64,000 nucleotides of DNA from assembly GCA_943787185.1 (NCBI GenBank), contig CALSLL010000006.1:217084-281083 (forward strand), written 5' to 3'. How positions within the stretch are numbered: the stretch's first letter is position 1; each line of letters starts with the position of its first letter. Under the pieces are notes generated by a model that worked only from the letters and a program-made list of their open reading frames with translations, was not told the DNA's origin and searched no databases. Shown in pieces: positions 8,425 to 17,232 of this stretch. A program made the translations under genes and the position numbers. Source of the stretch: UBA10349 sp003485905 (GTDB taxonomy: Bacteria > Pseudomonadota > Gammaproteobacteria > Arenicellales > Arenicellaceae).

Positions 8425-9372
8425 GTGACGGCGGCACACACGACTTCGACCAATCCTGTACCGCAGGAAGTTAGTGTCTTTCTTGAGTATGTTCGAGTAC
8501 AAAAGCGTCTATCGAAGCACACCCTTATCGCCTACCAATCTGATATAGATAAACTATTATCGTATGCAGACCAACAAAAGCTGAATTTGTGGCATGAACT
8601 AAACGCTCATCACGCTCGCAGGTTTGCAGCCAGTCTAAACAGTAGGGGTATGGCGCCCAAAAGTGTACAAAGAGTCTTATCAAGTTTACGTAGCTTGTTC
8701 TTCTGGCTATGCCAACAAAATAAGGCCGCAAGCAATCCATTTGTAGATGTTCGTGCACCAAAAAACCCCTCCAGATTACCTAAAACATTAGACGTAGATC
8801 AAATAACAAAATTAATTGAAATCCCCCTGAATGAAAAAGAACCCCTTAGCTATAGAGATAAAGCAATTATGGAACTGTTTTACTCTTCGGGATTAAGGCT
8901 AGCCGAGTTATGTAGCCTACAAATTGGTGAATTGGATTTGTCTGAAGGACTGGCAAGGGTGATCGGGAAAGGCCAAAAAACACGTGAAGTGCCGATTGGA
9001 CGACACGCCAAAACTGCGTTAAAGGACTGGTTAAAATATCGTGTTCTTTTTGTACAAGGGAATACAAACGCCATTTTTATAGGTAAGCAAGGAAAAGAAA
9101 TAAACCCGCGCACCGTGCAAAGGAGATTACAAATGTGGGCGGATCGACAAGGTATGAACATAAAAGTCACCCCTCATATGCTGCGCCACAGTTTTGCCAG
9201 TCACTTACTTGAATCAAGCGGAGAGCTGAGATCGGTACAAGAGCTGTTGGGTCATGCAAACATCAGCACGACCCAAGTTTATACACACTTGGATTTCCAG
9301 CACTTGGCAAAAGTCTATGATCAGGCCCACCCAAGGGCCAAGCATAATTCGTCAAGTAACAAAAAAAAGTAG
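8425..9372 (+). CDS. xerC: tyrosine recombinase XerC
   Basis: A 315-residue site-specific recombinase that with XerD resolves chromosome dimers at dif before division. All catalytic residues are present with the spacing of the family: Arg158 (SGLRLAE), Lys182 (GKGQKTREVP), His251 and Arg254 (HMLRHSFASH), His277 (LLGHANI) and the nucleophile Tyr286 (TTQVYTHLD). The N-terminal SAM-like core-binding domain covers residues 14-100. The start is a GTG two bases after the DUF484 stop. No dif site was recognised in the window, as expected near an origin. Confidence 0.95.
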   Translation: MTAAHTTSTNPVPQEVSVFLEYVRVQKRLSKHTLIAYQSDIDKLLSYADQQKLNLWHELNAHHARRFAASLNSRGMAPKSVQRVLSSLRSLFFWLCQQNKAASNPFVDVRAPKNPSRLPKTLDVDQITKLIEIPLNEKEPLSYRDKAIMELFYSSGLRLAELCSLQIGELDLSEGLARVIGKGQKTREVPIGRHAKTALKDWLKYRVLFVQGNTNAIFIGKQGKEINPRTVQRRLQMWADRQGMNIKVTPHMLRHSFASHLLESSGELRSVQELLGHANISTTQVYTHLDFQHLAKVYDQAHPRAKHNSSSNKKK

Positions 9373-9404
9373 TAATGTAGTCGATAGCACCCTCGGAAAT
9401 GCGG

Positions 9405-9980
9405 CTATCCCGAATAACGCTCAATTGAATCAACAATCTCTTTTTTCGCGACGTCCAAGCCAGCCCAGCCTTTAACTTTTACCCATTTACCATCTTCAAG
9501 ATCTTTATAGTGTTCAAAAAAATGGGTGATTCGCGCCAATAATTCAGGATCTATATCCTGATAGTCCTTTCGTCGGGAATAAAGTTTAGTTAGCTTATTA
9601 ACTGGCACTGCAAGAATTTTAGCATCCATTCCTGCATCATCTTCCATTTCAAGCACTCCTAAAGGCCGGCATCTGACAACAGTTCCAACATGCAATGGAA
9701 TTGGGGTGATTACCAAAACGTCTACCGGGTCTCCGTCCTCAGAGAGGGTTTGCGGAACGTACCCGCAATTACACGGATAATGCATTGATGTCGACATAAA
9801 ACGATCAACAAACATAGCCCCAGTTTCTTTATCTACTTCATATTTAATTGGTGGGCCATACCGTGGTATTTCAACAATGACATTAATATCATTTGGCGGG
9901 TTATCGCCAGGCCGTACTTTATCAAGCTGTATGAGTGTGTTGCTCCGAAAAAGTGCGGTATTATACGGATTACGGCGCAC
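9405..9980 (-). CDS. ppa: soluble inorganic pyrophosphatase (family I)
   Basis: A family I Mg-dependent pyrophosphatase that hydrolyses cytosolic PPi to phosphate. Active-site blocks are intact: IEIPRYGPPIKYEVDK, GAMFVDRF, YPCNCGYVPQTLSEDGDPVDVLV, and KILAVPVNKL. The start is uncertain. The longest frame uses GTG at 9980 and gives 191 residues, but the first 16 residues (MRRNPYNTALFRSNTL) are unlike the family, and their DNA contains a perfect TATAAT (9960-9965, minus strand). The family N-terminus would begin at the ATA codon at 9932-9930 (MQLDKVRPGD), preceded by GGAG about ten bases upstream. The gene is divergent from the membrane pyrophosphatase hppA. Confidence 0.92.
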   Translation of the reverse strand: MRRNPYNTALFRSNTLIQLDKVRPGDNPPNDINVIVEIPRYGPPIKYEVDKETGAMFVDRFMSTSMHYPCNCGYVPQTLSEDGDPVDVLVITPIPLHVGTVVRCRPLGVLEMEDDAGMDAKILAVPVNKLTKLYSRRKDYQDIDPELLARITHFFEHYKDLEDGKWVKVKGWAGLDVAKKEIVDSIERYSG

Positions 9981-9981
9981 T

Positions 9982-9993
9982 ATAAGCGCTTAT
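9982..9993. promoter_or_regulatory. 12-bp perfect palindrome between ppa and hppA
   Basis: ATAAGCGCTTAT is a perfect palindrome just upstream of the putative ppa -10 hexamer and 95 bases before hppA. Its symmetry and position suit an operator for a dimeric regulator of either divergent gene. The regulator is unknown. Confidence 0.35.
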
Positions 9994-10015
9994 CATCTCC
10001 TAATTAATTTGGAAG

Positions 10016-10041
10016 TAGCACCTAGTTAACAGTAGGTGCTA
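10016..10041. repeat. 9-bp inverted repeat in the hppA leader
   Basis: TAGCACCTA, 8-base spacer, TAGGTGCTA: a perfect 9-bp inverted repeat ending 47 bases before the hppA ATG. It could be an operator or an mRNA hairpin in the hppA leader. It is not followed by a T run, so it does not look like a terminator. Confidence 0.45.
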
Positions 10042-10088
10042 TTTACGTTGAATTATTAGGGGAATCTAAACACTAAGGAGAAATATAA

Positions 10089-12095
10089 ATGTCTTTGATG
10101 TATATCCCGACCATTTTGGGGGTCATCGGGTTAGTAGCCGCACTAGTGGTCTATTCCATAGTAGTTAAGTACCCAAGTGCTGGCGGTAAAGTTGCAAGTA
10201 TTGGCGATGCCATTCATCTCGGCGCGATGGTTTTTATGCGCGCTGAATACAAAATTCTTGGTATTTTTGTAGCTATTGTTGCCGTCTTGATTGCAGCATC
10301 AGATTTAGGCCTGAATACTATGTACGCTTTCTTGCTTGGAGCGGCCTGTTCTTCTATTGCTGGCTACATGGGCATGTTCACTGCCACCAAAGCCAATGTT
10401 CGTACAACAACAGCTGCGCACGAAAGGGGTGCCTCGGAAGCACTTACCGTTGCATTTTTTGGGGGCTCGGTAATGGGCTTATGCGTCGCGTCAATGGGGC
10501 TGCTCGGATTAGGGATATTGTATATCTTTTTTGGCGCAGACCCTCACGGCTCAGAAGTAATTCACGGTTTTGGTATGGGTGCTTCCAGCGTAGCTTTATT
10601 CTCCCGTGTTGGTGGAGGAATATTTACCAAAAGCGCAGACGTCGGGGCTGACTTAGTAGGCAAACTTGAAGCGGGCATTCCTGAAGATGACCCACGTAAC
10701 CCAGCAGTGATTGCAGACAATGTCGGTGACAATGTCGGTGACGTTGCCGGGATGGGTTCAGATATATTTGAATCTTATTGCGGAGCAATGATTGCCTCTA
10801 TCGCCATAGCAGCAACGCTTAACACCGAGTGGCTTTCTCAACTCGGCCCGCAAAATATGCTTATGTTTCTACCATTAGGCTTAGCATCTCTCGGGTTGCT
10901 TTGTTCAATCGGAGGAATATTGCTAGTTAAAATGATGTCTAACTCATCCCCTGAGAAAGCGCTTAGATCAGGAACTATTGGCGCGACAATAATCTTTATT
11001 GGTGCCGCATATTTTGTAATCGGAAAATTAGGCGTAAGCAGTAACGTATGGGGAGCAGTTGTAGTAGGCGCTATAGGCGGCACTATTATCGGCTTAATTA
11101 CAGAGTACTACACAGCTGGCAAGCCTATTCGAGATATTGCTAAAGCAGGAGAAACCGGTGCCGCAACCGTAATGATTGCTGGACTATCTGTTGGAATGCA
11201 ATCCGTTGTGGTTCCAGTGCTAACGCTTTGCGGAGTGATTTATCTATCAACTGAGTTATCCGGTTTATACGGAGTCGGTATGGCCGCAGTAGGCATGCTG
11301 GGTACTGTCGGCATTACTATGGCAATTGACGCATACGGCCCAATTGCAGACAACGCTGGCGGTATTGCTGAGATGGCCGGTCTAGGCGAAGATACACGTA
11401 AAATAACGGATTCGTTGGACGAGCTAGGAAACACGACTGCGGCAATTGGTAAGGGTTTTGCAATTGGCGCAGCGGCATTAGCAGCGCTCGCCATTATTAG
11501 TGCCTATATTGAGGTTGTATCTTCTCGGATCGACAATTTTTCACTAGAAATTAACGATCCAATGGTTTTGATCGGCATGTTTATTGGCGGTATCTTTCCG
11601 TTTTTGGTCGCAAGCATCACCATGACCGCGGTCGGAGATGCAGCTTTCGATATGATCAAAGAGGTTCGTAGGCAGTTTAAGGAAATCCCCGGCCTATTGG
11701 ATGGAAATGCCGAACCAGATACCGAACGTTGTGTAGACATCGCCACGCGCGCGGCACTAAAGAAGATGATCCTTCCGGGCGTACTCGCAGTTGCGGCGCC
11801 CGTTGTCGTTGGCTTGGGAATTGGCCCGCAAGCTCTAGGTGGTATGCTTGGAGGCGCGCTACTTGGGTGTGTATTCCTTGCCATCACAATGGCCAACGCT
11901 GGCGGCGCATGGGATAACGCCAAGAAATACATTGAACGTGGCAACCTCGGCGGTAAGGGATCAGATGCACATAAAGCTGCAGTTGTAGGTGACACAGTCG
12001 GAGACCCGTTTAAAGACACATCCGGCCCGTCGATGAACATACTGATCAATGTAATGGCTATTGTTAGTCTTGTGATCGCGCCATTACTTGGATAG
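10089..12095 (+). CDS. hppA: membrane-bound ion-translocating pyrophosphatase, K+-dependent type
   Basis: A 668-residue polytopic inner-membrane enzyme that couples PPi hydrolysis to cation export. The substrate site is visible: DVGADLVGKLE (184-194), DNVGDNVGD (210-218) and the late block KAAVVGDTVGDPFKDTSGPS. The subclass motif GNTTAAIGKG (447-456) has Ala and Gly where K+-independent enzymes have Lys and Thr, so K+ dependence is predicted. Glu228 in DIFESY occupies the position seen in bacterial Na+-pumping members rather than the plant H+-type position four residues later, so Na+ pumping is possible; this is inference. A good ribosome binding site (AAGGAG) precedes the ATG. It is divergent from ppa. 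Confidence 0.95.
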   Translation: MSLMYIPTILGVIGLVAALVVYSIVVKYPSAGGKVASIGDAIHLGAMVFMRAEYKILGIFVAIVAVLIAASDLGLNTMYAFLLGAACSSIAGYMGMFTATKANVRTTTAAHERGASEALTVAFFGGSVMGLCVASMGLLGLGILYIFFGADPHGSEVIHGFGMGASSVALFSRVGGGIFTKSADVGADLVGKLEAGIPEDDPRNPAVIADNVGDNVGDVAGMGSDIFESYCGAMIASIAIAATLNTEWLSQLGPQNMLMFLPLGLASLGLLCSIGGILLVKMMSNSSPEKALRSGTIGATIIFIGAAYFVIGKLGVSSNVWGAVVVGAIGGTIIGLITEYYTAGKPIRDIAKAGETGAATVMIAGLSVGMQSVVVPVLTLCGVIYLSTELSGLYGVGMAAVGMLGTVGITMAIDAYGPIADNAGGIAEMAGLGEDTRKITDSLDELGNTTAAIGKGFAIGAAALAALAIISAYIEVVSSRIDNFSLEINDPMVLIGMFIGGIFPFLVASITMTAVGDAAFDMIKEVRRQFKEIPGLLDGNAEPDTERCVDIATRAALKKMILPGVLAVAAPVVVGLGIGPQALGGMLGGALLGCVFLAITMANAGGAWDNAKKYIERGNLGGKGSDAHKAAVVGDTVGDPFKDTSGPSMNILINVMAIVSLVIAPLLG

Positions 12096-12111
12096 GTTTT
12101 ATACCTATTTT

Positions 12112-12148
12112 AAAACGGTAAGCGGTCACACATTTGTGTGGCCGTTTT
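12112..12148 (+). terminator. terminator after hppA
   Basis: AAAACGG and CCGTTTT form the outer stem of a hairpin, with an inner CACACA/TGTGTG stem, 16 bases after the hppA stop. The final T's of the stem plus TAT give a short U tract on the + transcript. Confidence 0.65.
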
Positions 12149-12238
12149 ATCTGGTCAGCTTTAGTTTTTGCATACTCGGCATCTCATCGATTCGGTAGAT
12201 AAAGCAGCCCAACAGATTACTTAGATATAGGTATAAAC

Positions 12239-12940
12239 ATGTCAGGTTTTGACAAGGTCGTAGATTCTTACGAGGCCGCACTAGAGGGCATAGCCGACGA
12301 AATGACCATTATCGTTGGCGGTTTTGGTCTTTGTGGAATTCCCCAGAATTTGATAGAGGAAGTCGCAAGGCGCGGGACAAAACGCCTAACCGCGGTGTCT
12401 AACAATTGTGGCGTCGATGGGTGGGGCTTGGGTGTTTTACTAAATAACAAACAAATATCCAAAGCGATAAGTTCTTATGTCGGTGAAAACAAAGAATTCG
12501 AGCGTCAGTATCTAGAAGGTGAACTAGAACTATCATTGACACCACAAGGAACCCTGGCAGAAAAAATGCGTGCAGGCGGCGCGGGAATTCCGGCTTTTTA
12601 CACCGCCACAGGTTACGGAACGATAGTGGCCGAAGGAAAAGATATTCGCGAATTTAACGGCAAAAAATATATCCTGGAGGAAAGCATTACGGGTGATTTT
12701 GCGCTAGTTCATGCAAAAGTAGCTGATCGATACGGCAACTGTATATATAACGCTACCGCTCAAAACTTTAATCCTGCTGCGGCCACTGCAGGCAGAATTA
12801 CCGTAGTCGAAGCTGAAGAAATTGTTGAACCGGGAACATTGGACCCTGCGCAAATTCACACCCCGGGCATTTACGTACAACGCGTAATCCAAGCCACCGC
12901 TGAGAAACGGATTGAGTTTCGTACCATAACGGAGACGTAA
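12239..12940 (+). CDS. scoA: 3-oxoacid CoA-transferase subunit A
   Basis: A 233-residue alpha subunit of a succinyl-CoA:3-oxoacid (acetoacetate) CoA-transferase, used to activate ketone bodies for catabolism. The family I CoA-transferase signature is seen near the N-terminus as MTIIVGGFGLCGIPQNLIEE, followed by SNNCGVDGWGLGVLL and GAGIPAFYTATGYGT. The C-terminal GIYVQRVIQ is typical. It is followed after 3 bases by subunit B, so the two are co-translated. The exact acyl acceptor is inferred from the closest subfamily (ScoA rather than AtoD). Confidence 0.9.
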   Translation: MSGFDKVVDSYEAALEGIADEMTIIVGGFGLCGIPQNLIEEVARRGTKRLTAVSNNCGVDGWGLGVLLNNKQISKAISSYVGENKEFERQYLEGELELSLTPQGTLAEKMRAGGAGIPAFYTATGYGTIVAEGKDIREFNGKKYILEESITGDFALVHAKVADRYGNCIYNATAQNFNPAAATAGRITVVEAEEIVEPGTLDPAQIHTPGIYVQRVIQATAEKRIEFRTITET

Positions 12941-12943
12941 GTA

Positions 12944-13603
12944 ATGTCATTAACTCGAGAACAAATGGCCGAACGTGTCGCTCGCGAATTGAAAGATGGG
13001 TATTACGTTAACCTCGGTATCGGGATACCAACGCTGGTAGCGAATTACATCCCAGACGATATAGAAGTAATGCTTCAATCTGAAAACGGTTTGCTCGGTA
13101 TGGGGCCGTTTCCTACCGAAGAGAATGTTGATCCGGACATGATTAATGCAGGTAAACAAACGGTCACCGCCGCTACTGGAGCATCAATATTCTCGTCAGT
13201 AGAGTCTTTCGCAATGATTCGTGGTGGCCATGTGGATTTCACCGTACTCGGTGCATTTGAAGTAGACACCCAGGGAAACATTGCATCTTGGATGATTCCT
13301 GGAAAACTGGTGAAAGGGATGGGCGGTGCAATGGATCTGGTGGCAGGCGCAGAGAATATTATTGTCACTATGATGCACGCTGACAAACTTGGAAATTCGA
13401 AATTATTATCAGATTGCAGTTTACCGTTAACCGGAGCTGGGTGCATATCCAAAGTGTTGACCGATTTGGCGTATTTGGAAATTGTAGATGGCTCGTTTAT
13501 CTTACGAGAAACAGCGCCTGGCGTTAGTATTAAAGAAATAGAACAAAAAACAGCGGGGAAATTAATAGTGCCCGATGACGTTATCGAGATGCGCTTTAGC
13601 TAA
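12944..13603 (+). CDS. scoB: 3-oxoacid CoA-transferase subunit B
   Basis: A 219-residue beta subunit carrying the catalytic glutamate that forms the CoA thioester: SENGLLGMGP, with Glu47 in the ENG motif. The N-terminal GYYVNLGIGIPTLVANYIP and the region MIRGGHVDFTVLGAFEVD..GNIASWMIPG are characteristic of SCOT-type B subunits. It forms a two-gene operon with scoA and ends 15 bases from the convergent M48 protease gene. Confidence 0.92.
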   Translation: MSLTREQMAERVARELKDGYYVNLGIGIPTLVANYIPDDIEVMLQSENGLLGMGPFPTEENVDPDMINAGKQTVTAATGASIFSSVESFAMIRGGHVDFTVLGAFEVDTQGNIASWMIPGKLVKGMGGAMDLVAGAENIIVTMMHADKLGNSKLLSDCSLPLTGAGCISKVLTDLAYLEIVDGSFILRETAPGVSIKEIEQKTAGKLIVPDDVIEMRFS

Positions 13604-13618
13604 TAATTTATCTACTTA

Positions 13619-15571
13619 CTATTGACGGCGCATAAACGTTGGTAGCGGCGCATGAATTGATGCGCAAATAACACGTAGCAACTCCCGCTCATCAATATTT
13701 GCAGAATTATCCGCCATCGCTATATTACCCAACTCAGCGACCAGTTTTTGCTTTGCCTTGGGGTTTAATTGATCTAACCGATCGAGCCCCTGATCCAACT
13801 TACTCGCCCAATTCGAATCAATTGATGCGATTGGCTTTGATTCAATTCCGAGTGTTTTAAGCGCATCAAAAAACACTCTTTCTGTCCTATCCTTTTCCCC
13901 AGCCTGACCTGCGAGCACCGACATAACGATATGCACTTCACTCGCCACAGACGCTAGCTTTAGACTACCTGATGACCGCGCTTGTGACGGAGACATTGCG
14001 TCTGCCAAATGCAATCGAAACATTTTTGCTAGAAAATATTCGAATACCTCAACTTCTCCATCAGCCAAAACCATTTGACGAACGGTATTGGAGATACGTT
14101 CTAACTCATCCCTAGACCTACGTTTTAAGGCTGGAAAAGTAATTTCATACAACGGCATACGCTGCGCGCGCTGAAGAGGCTGAGTTGTTGCTAGTAAGTG
14201 ATTTACTCTACGCTCAATATCGGTACCTAATTCTTCAGCAATAATAAGAAGTTGCTTCTCGCGTATTTTAGGTTCGATATCAAGAAGGCTTAACATGAGA
14301 ACTTCTGGCGCCCAAGCAATACTATGTGCGGCCCGCTCGAGAACCGGCGGAATACTCGCGGCGACGGTTGCGGCCGCAAGTAGAGCATCTAGTTTCGGGT
14401 TCCCGATCGCGTCGGCCAATTCCGCTGGATTAAATACCCCGGGTGCAAAACCATCACCTGACGATTTCTGGTTCTCTAACTCTTGCGCCTCCATTTCCTT
14501 TATTGCTAGCTCTCGCTCTCTACGCTCACTATCTGCCAATTGCGTGGCCAATTCTGCGATGTCGGACACCTTAAATTGGGGGTCAATTCTCGAAATCCGT
14601 TTTGCTAATGGAGGGTGTGTAGAAAACATTAATGCTTGAGTACCTGAGCCAAATAGCATATGGCTTACTTCCTCACTTTCAGCTTCCAAGTAAGACCCAT
14701 TACTATAGGCGCCAATTTTTTTAAGTGCCCCAGCAATACCATCTGGGTCTCGCGTAAATTGAACCGCTGATGCATCTGCTAGGTATTCTCGTTGCCGAGA
14801 TAAAGCCGCTTTTATCCAACGAGCAAAGAATAATCCAGCGTACCCAACGACCATTAACATCATCCCCACTACAATAATTCCACCGCCTTCCTTGCGCCTA
14901 GAACCACCCATGAAGCGAGCACTGTGCATGATTTGCCGTCCAATAATGGACACCAATAAAATCCCAAAAAGTAGACCCATTAGTCGAATATTTATCCGCA
15001 TGTCGCCGTTAAAAATATGGCTAAACTCATGTGCAACAACGCCTTGGAGTTCGGCTCGACTAAGCTTTTCCAGGGTGCCCCGAGTCACCGCAATTGCGGC
15101 ATCACTAGTAGAGTAACCTGCAGCAAACGCATTAATACCTGATTCTTGTTCAAGCACATATATATCTGGAACCGGCACACCTGATGCGATTGCAATTTCT
15201 TCAACGACATTTCTAAATCGTCGACAAAGTGGGTCCCGGGTATCGGCATCAACGAGTGTGCCACCGAGGCTTGTAGCCACCTTACTCCCCCCAGCGCGTA
15301 AAGATGCTACTTTATATAGGCTCGACAAGCCAATAACCCCGCCCGTAGCGGCACTACTCAAAGCTAAGCTGTCCAAATTAGAGTTTATAAAATTCGGATC
15401 AAGCCATCCCTGGGTCATTTCTTTGAGCCCACTAGAGCTGGGCGAAGCACCCAAAAACAGCAGTACAATAAAGTCCACCGCTAGAATAACTGCTCCAGCC
15501 GCTACTAGAAATGCCCCTATAAGCCAGCGTGACTGCTGCTTCGCACGACTCTGGTGTTCAAAGAAATTCAT
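13619..15571 (-). CDS. M48-family (HtpX/Ste24-like) membrane zinc metalloprotease
   Basis: A 650-residue membrane protease. Two hydrophobic segments at about 18-40 and 68-85 precede the catalytic domain with the zinc motif HEFSH (181-185) in LQGVVAHEFSHIFNGDMRIN. A further membrane hairpin (about 200-255) follows, with FARWIKAALSRQREYLADASAVQFTRDP supplying the third zinc ligand. The C-terminal 300 residues, rich in Ala/Glu/Leu, have no family I recognise. It lies 27 bases downstream of lemA, and the LemA-M48 pair is common in bacteria. The substrate is unknown; a role in membrane protein quality control is inferred from HtpX. Confidence 0.9.
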   Translation of the reverse strand: MNFFEHQSRAKQQSRWLIGAFLVAAGAVILAVDFIVLLFLGASPSSSGLKEMTQGWLDPNFINSNLDSLALSSAATGGVIGLSSLYKVASLRAGGSKVATSLGGTLVDADTRDPLCRRFRNVVEEIAIASGVPVPDIYVLEQESGINAFAAGYSTSDAAIAVTRGTLEKLSRAELQGVVAHEFSHIFNGDMRINIRLMGLLFGILLVSIIGRQIMHSARFMGGSRRKEGGGIIVVGMMLMVVGYAGLFFARWIKAALSRQREYLADASAVQFTRDPDGIAGALKKIGAYSNGSYLEAESEEVSHMLFGSGTQALMFSTHPPLAKRISRIDPQFKVSDIAELATQLADSERRERELAIKEMEAQELENQKSSGDGFAPGVFNPAELADAIGNPKLDALLAAATVAASIPPVLERAAHSIAWAPEVLMLSLLDIEPKIREKQLLIIAEELGTDIERRVNHLLATTQPLQRAQRMPLYEITFPALKRRSRDELERISNTVRQMVLADGEVEVFEYFLAKMFRLHLADAMSPSQARSSGSLKLASVASEVHIVMSVLAGQAGEKDRTERVFFDALKTLGIESKPIASIDSNWASKLDQGLDRLDQLNPKAKQKLVAELGNIAMADNSANIDERELLRVICASIHAPLPTFMRRQ

Positions 15572-15598
15572 CGCCAGATAGCTTGGGGCTTTATCAGC

Positions 15599-16195
15599 TT
15601 AACTATCGCCGAAAGAAACCTTCGGCACTTCACGCTTAGCTTCGTCTTCAATTTCCAACATGGTTGCCGAAGTAAACCCGAACCATCCTGCAATAAGGTT
15701 ATTTGGAAATTGCTCTCGCATATTGTTATATAACATAACCCCATCATTAAAGGCCTGGCGGGCAAAAGCGACTTTGTTTTCCGTGGTGGTCAACTCTTCC
15801 GATAACTGCATCATATTTTCATTGGCTTTGAGGTCAGGATAAGCCTCTGAAAGGGCAAATAATCGGCCTAACGCGCCACTTAGTCCTTGCTCTGCCTGAG
15901 CCAACTGCTCCATTGCTTTCGGGTTGGAGGGGTCAATCTTTGCATTCTCCAATCCACTTACCGCAGAATTTCGAGCTTTAATCACGGCTTCAAGAGTTTC
16001 TCGTTCATGAGATAAATAACCTTTGGCGGTATCCACCAAATTAGGAATTAAATCGTGTCGACGCGTAAGTTGAACATCAATCTGGGCGAAAGCGTTCTTA
16101 TACCCATTGCGCTCTGTTACCAAGCGATTGTATATAGCAATGCCAAATACGACTATTGCTGCTAAAACGGCCAATATCGTTAAACCTGTGCTCAT
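15599..16195 (-). CDS. lemA: LemA family protein
   Basis: A 198-residue LemA-family protein: one N-terminal membrane helix (TILAVLAAIVVFGIAIYN), then the conserved NAFAQIDVQLTRRHDLIPNLVDTAKGY and a helical bundle ending VMLYNNMREQFPNNLIAGWFGF. The long helical body is expected outside the membrane. The function of the family is not settled. It is the first gene of a two-gene operon with the M48 protease. Confidence 0.93.
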   Translation of the reverse strand: MSTGLTILAVLAAIVVFGIAIYNRLVTERNGYKNAFAQIDVQLTRRHDLIPNLVDTAKGYLSHERETLEAVIKARNSAVSGLENAKIDPSNPKAMEQLAQAEQGLSGALGRLFALSEAYPDLKANENMMQLSEELTTTENKVAFARQAFNDGVMLYNNMREQFPNNLIAGWFGFTSATMLEIEDEAKREVPKVSFGDS

Positions 16196-16343
16196 ATCTG
16201 TACTCCCAATAAACGTGTTAAATGTCGCCTATCCAATCGCTCATTCACTAACCGGAAAAGCAATATAGAACTCGAAAAACTATACAACATCCTACGCTGC
16301 ACAGTGTTCCAAGCCAAATAAAGATTCTAATTTAGCTCCACAA

Positions 16344-17180
16344 CTAATCAGTCAATACTCCTGCCTGATAATCGGATATCGCCTGCTCGATCTCCTCAAA
16401 GGTATTCATAACAAATGGCCCGTGTTGAGCTATAGGCTCTTTTAGCGCCTTCCCGCCTAACACTAACGCACCTACGCCTGATTCACCTGCTGTTAAAGAA
16501 AGAACATTTCCGAGACTATAAAAAAGAGCCCCCGGCGCTTTTTTGTCCTCAACTTCACCATCGTATAAATAGACCATCAACTGGTGATCGTGTGGCAGAT
16601 TCAATTCAAGTGTTTTACCTGCAGTAATTGATACGTCTATCAATGCCGGTTCAGTTGTTGGTCCGGCCAATGGTCCTTCAAGCAGAGAATCTGCATACTC
16701 TATATGTCCCGCGATTACTGCAATTGAACTTCCATCTTTCGATATAGCTTTTGGTATCCGCTCACTTTGGATATCTTACCAAGACGCAGGTTTCATTTTT
16801 TCCTTCTCAGGCAAATTCAACCATATCTGAAACCCATGCAAAGCACCGTCCTATTGTCCGGGCATTTCGGAGTGGATTACTCCTCGACCAGCCGTCATCC
16901 ACTGAACACCGCCTGAAACAATCGACCCTTCATTGACCATATGGTCTTTATGCATAAACGAACCTTGCCGCATATATGTAATAGTTTCAAAACCACGGTG
17001 CGGGTGCGCCGGAAACCCCCCAATATAATCATCGGGGTTATCCGATCGCAATTCATCCAGCATCAAATAAGGGTCCATATGAACGTTTAAATCTGGACCG
17101 GCGACACGCGAAATTTGTACTCCATCGCCATCGCTCGTGTGATGTGCTGCATGCCATCTTTTTAAAGTTCTTATCGTCAT
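16344..17180 (-). pseudogene. pirin-family protein gene interrupted by two in-frame stop codons
   Basis: A single reading frame of about 278 codons encodes a pirin-like bicupin, but it has two nonsense codons: TAG at 16853-16851 and TAA at 16778-16776, 25 codons apart. The N-terminal cupin is otherwise intact, with metal-site motifs FPAHPHRGFET and GVIHSEMP, and stops after MPGQ. Downstream the same frame continues as DGALHGFQIWLNLPEKEK, then after the TAA as DIQSERIPKAISKDG and the C-terminal cupin. At both stops the family usually has Glu or Gln (MPEQE, YQDI). No frameshift is needed. Short products of 109 and 108 residues could be made, but a working pirin is unlikely. Confidence 0.85.
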
Positions 17181-17232
17181 ATTATCTCAAGCTATTGTAT
17201 CGCGCCGATTACCTACCTAATTGCTCTGTTAA

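Noticed and set aside
11504..12049. A long minus-strand frame within hppA
   Set aside because: It is antisense to a strongly conserved membrane protein and Pro/Ala/Ser-rich, a usual shadow of such genes.
16851..16853. TAG in the pirin gene as pyrrolysine or other recoding
   Set aside because: A second in-frame stop of a different kind (TAA) follows, and no Pyl genes are seen; ordinary nonsense mutation is simpler.
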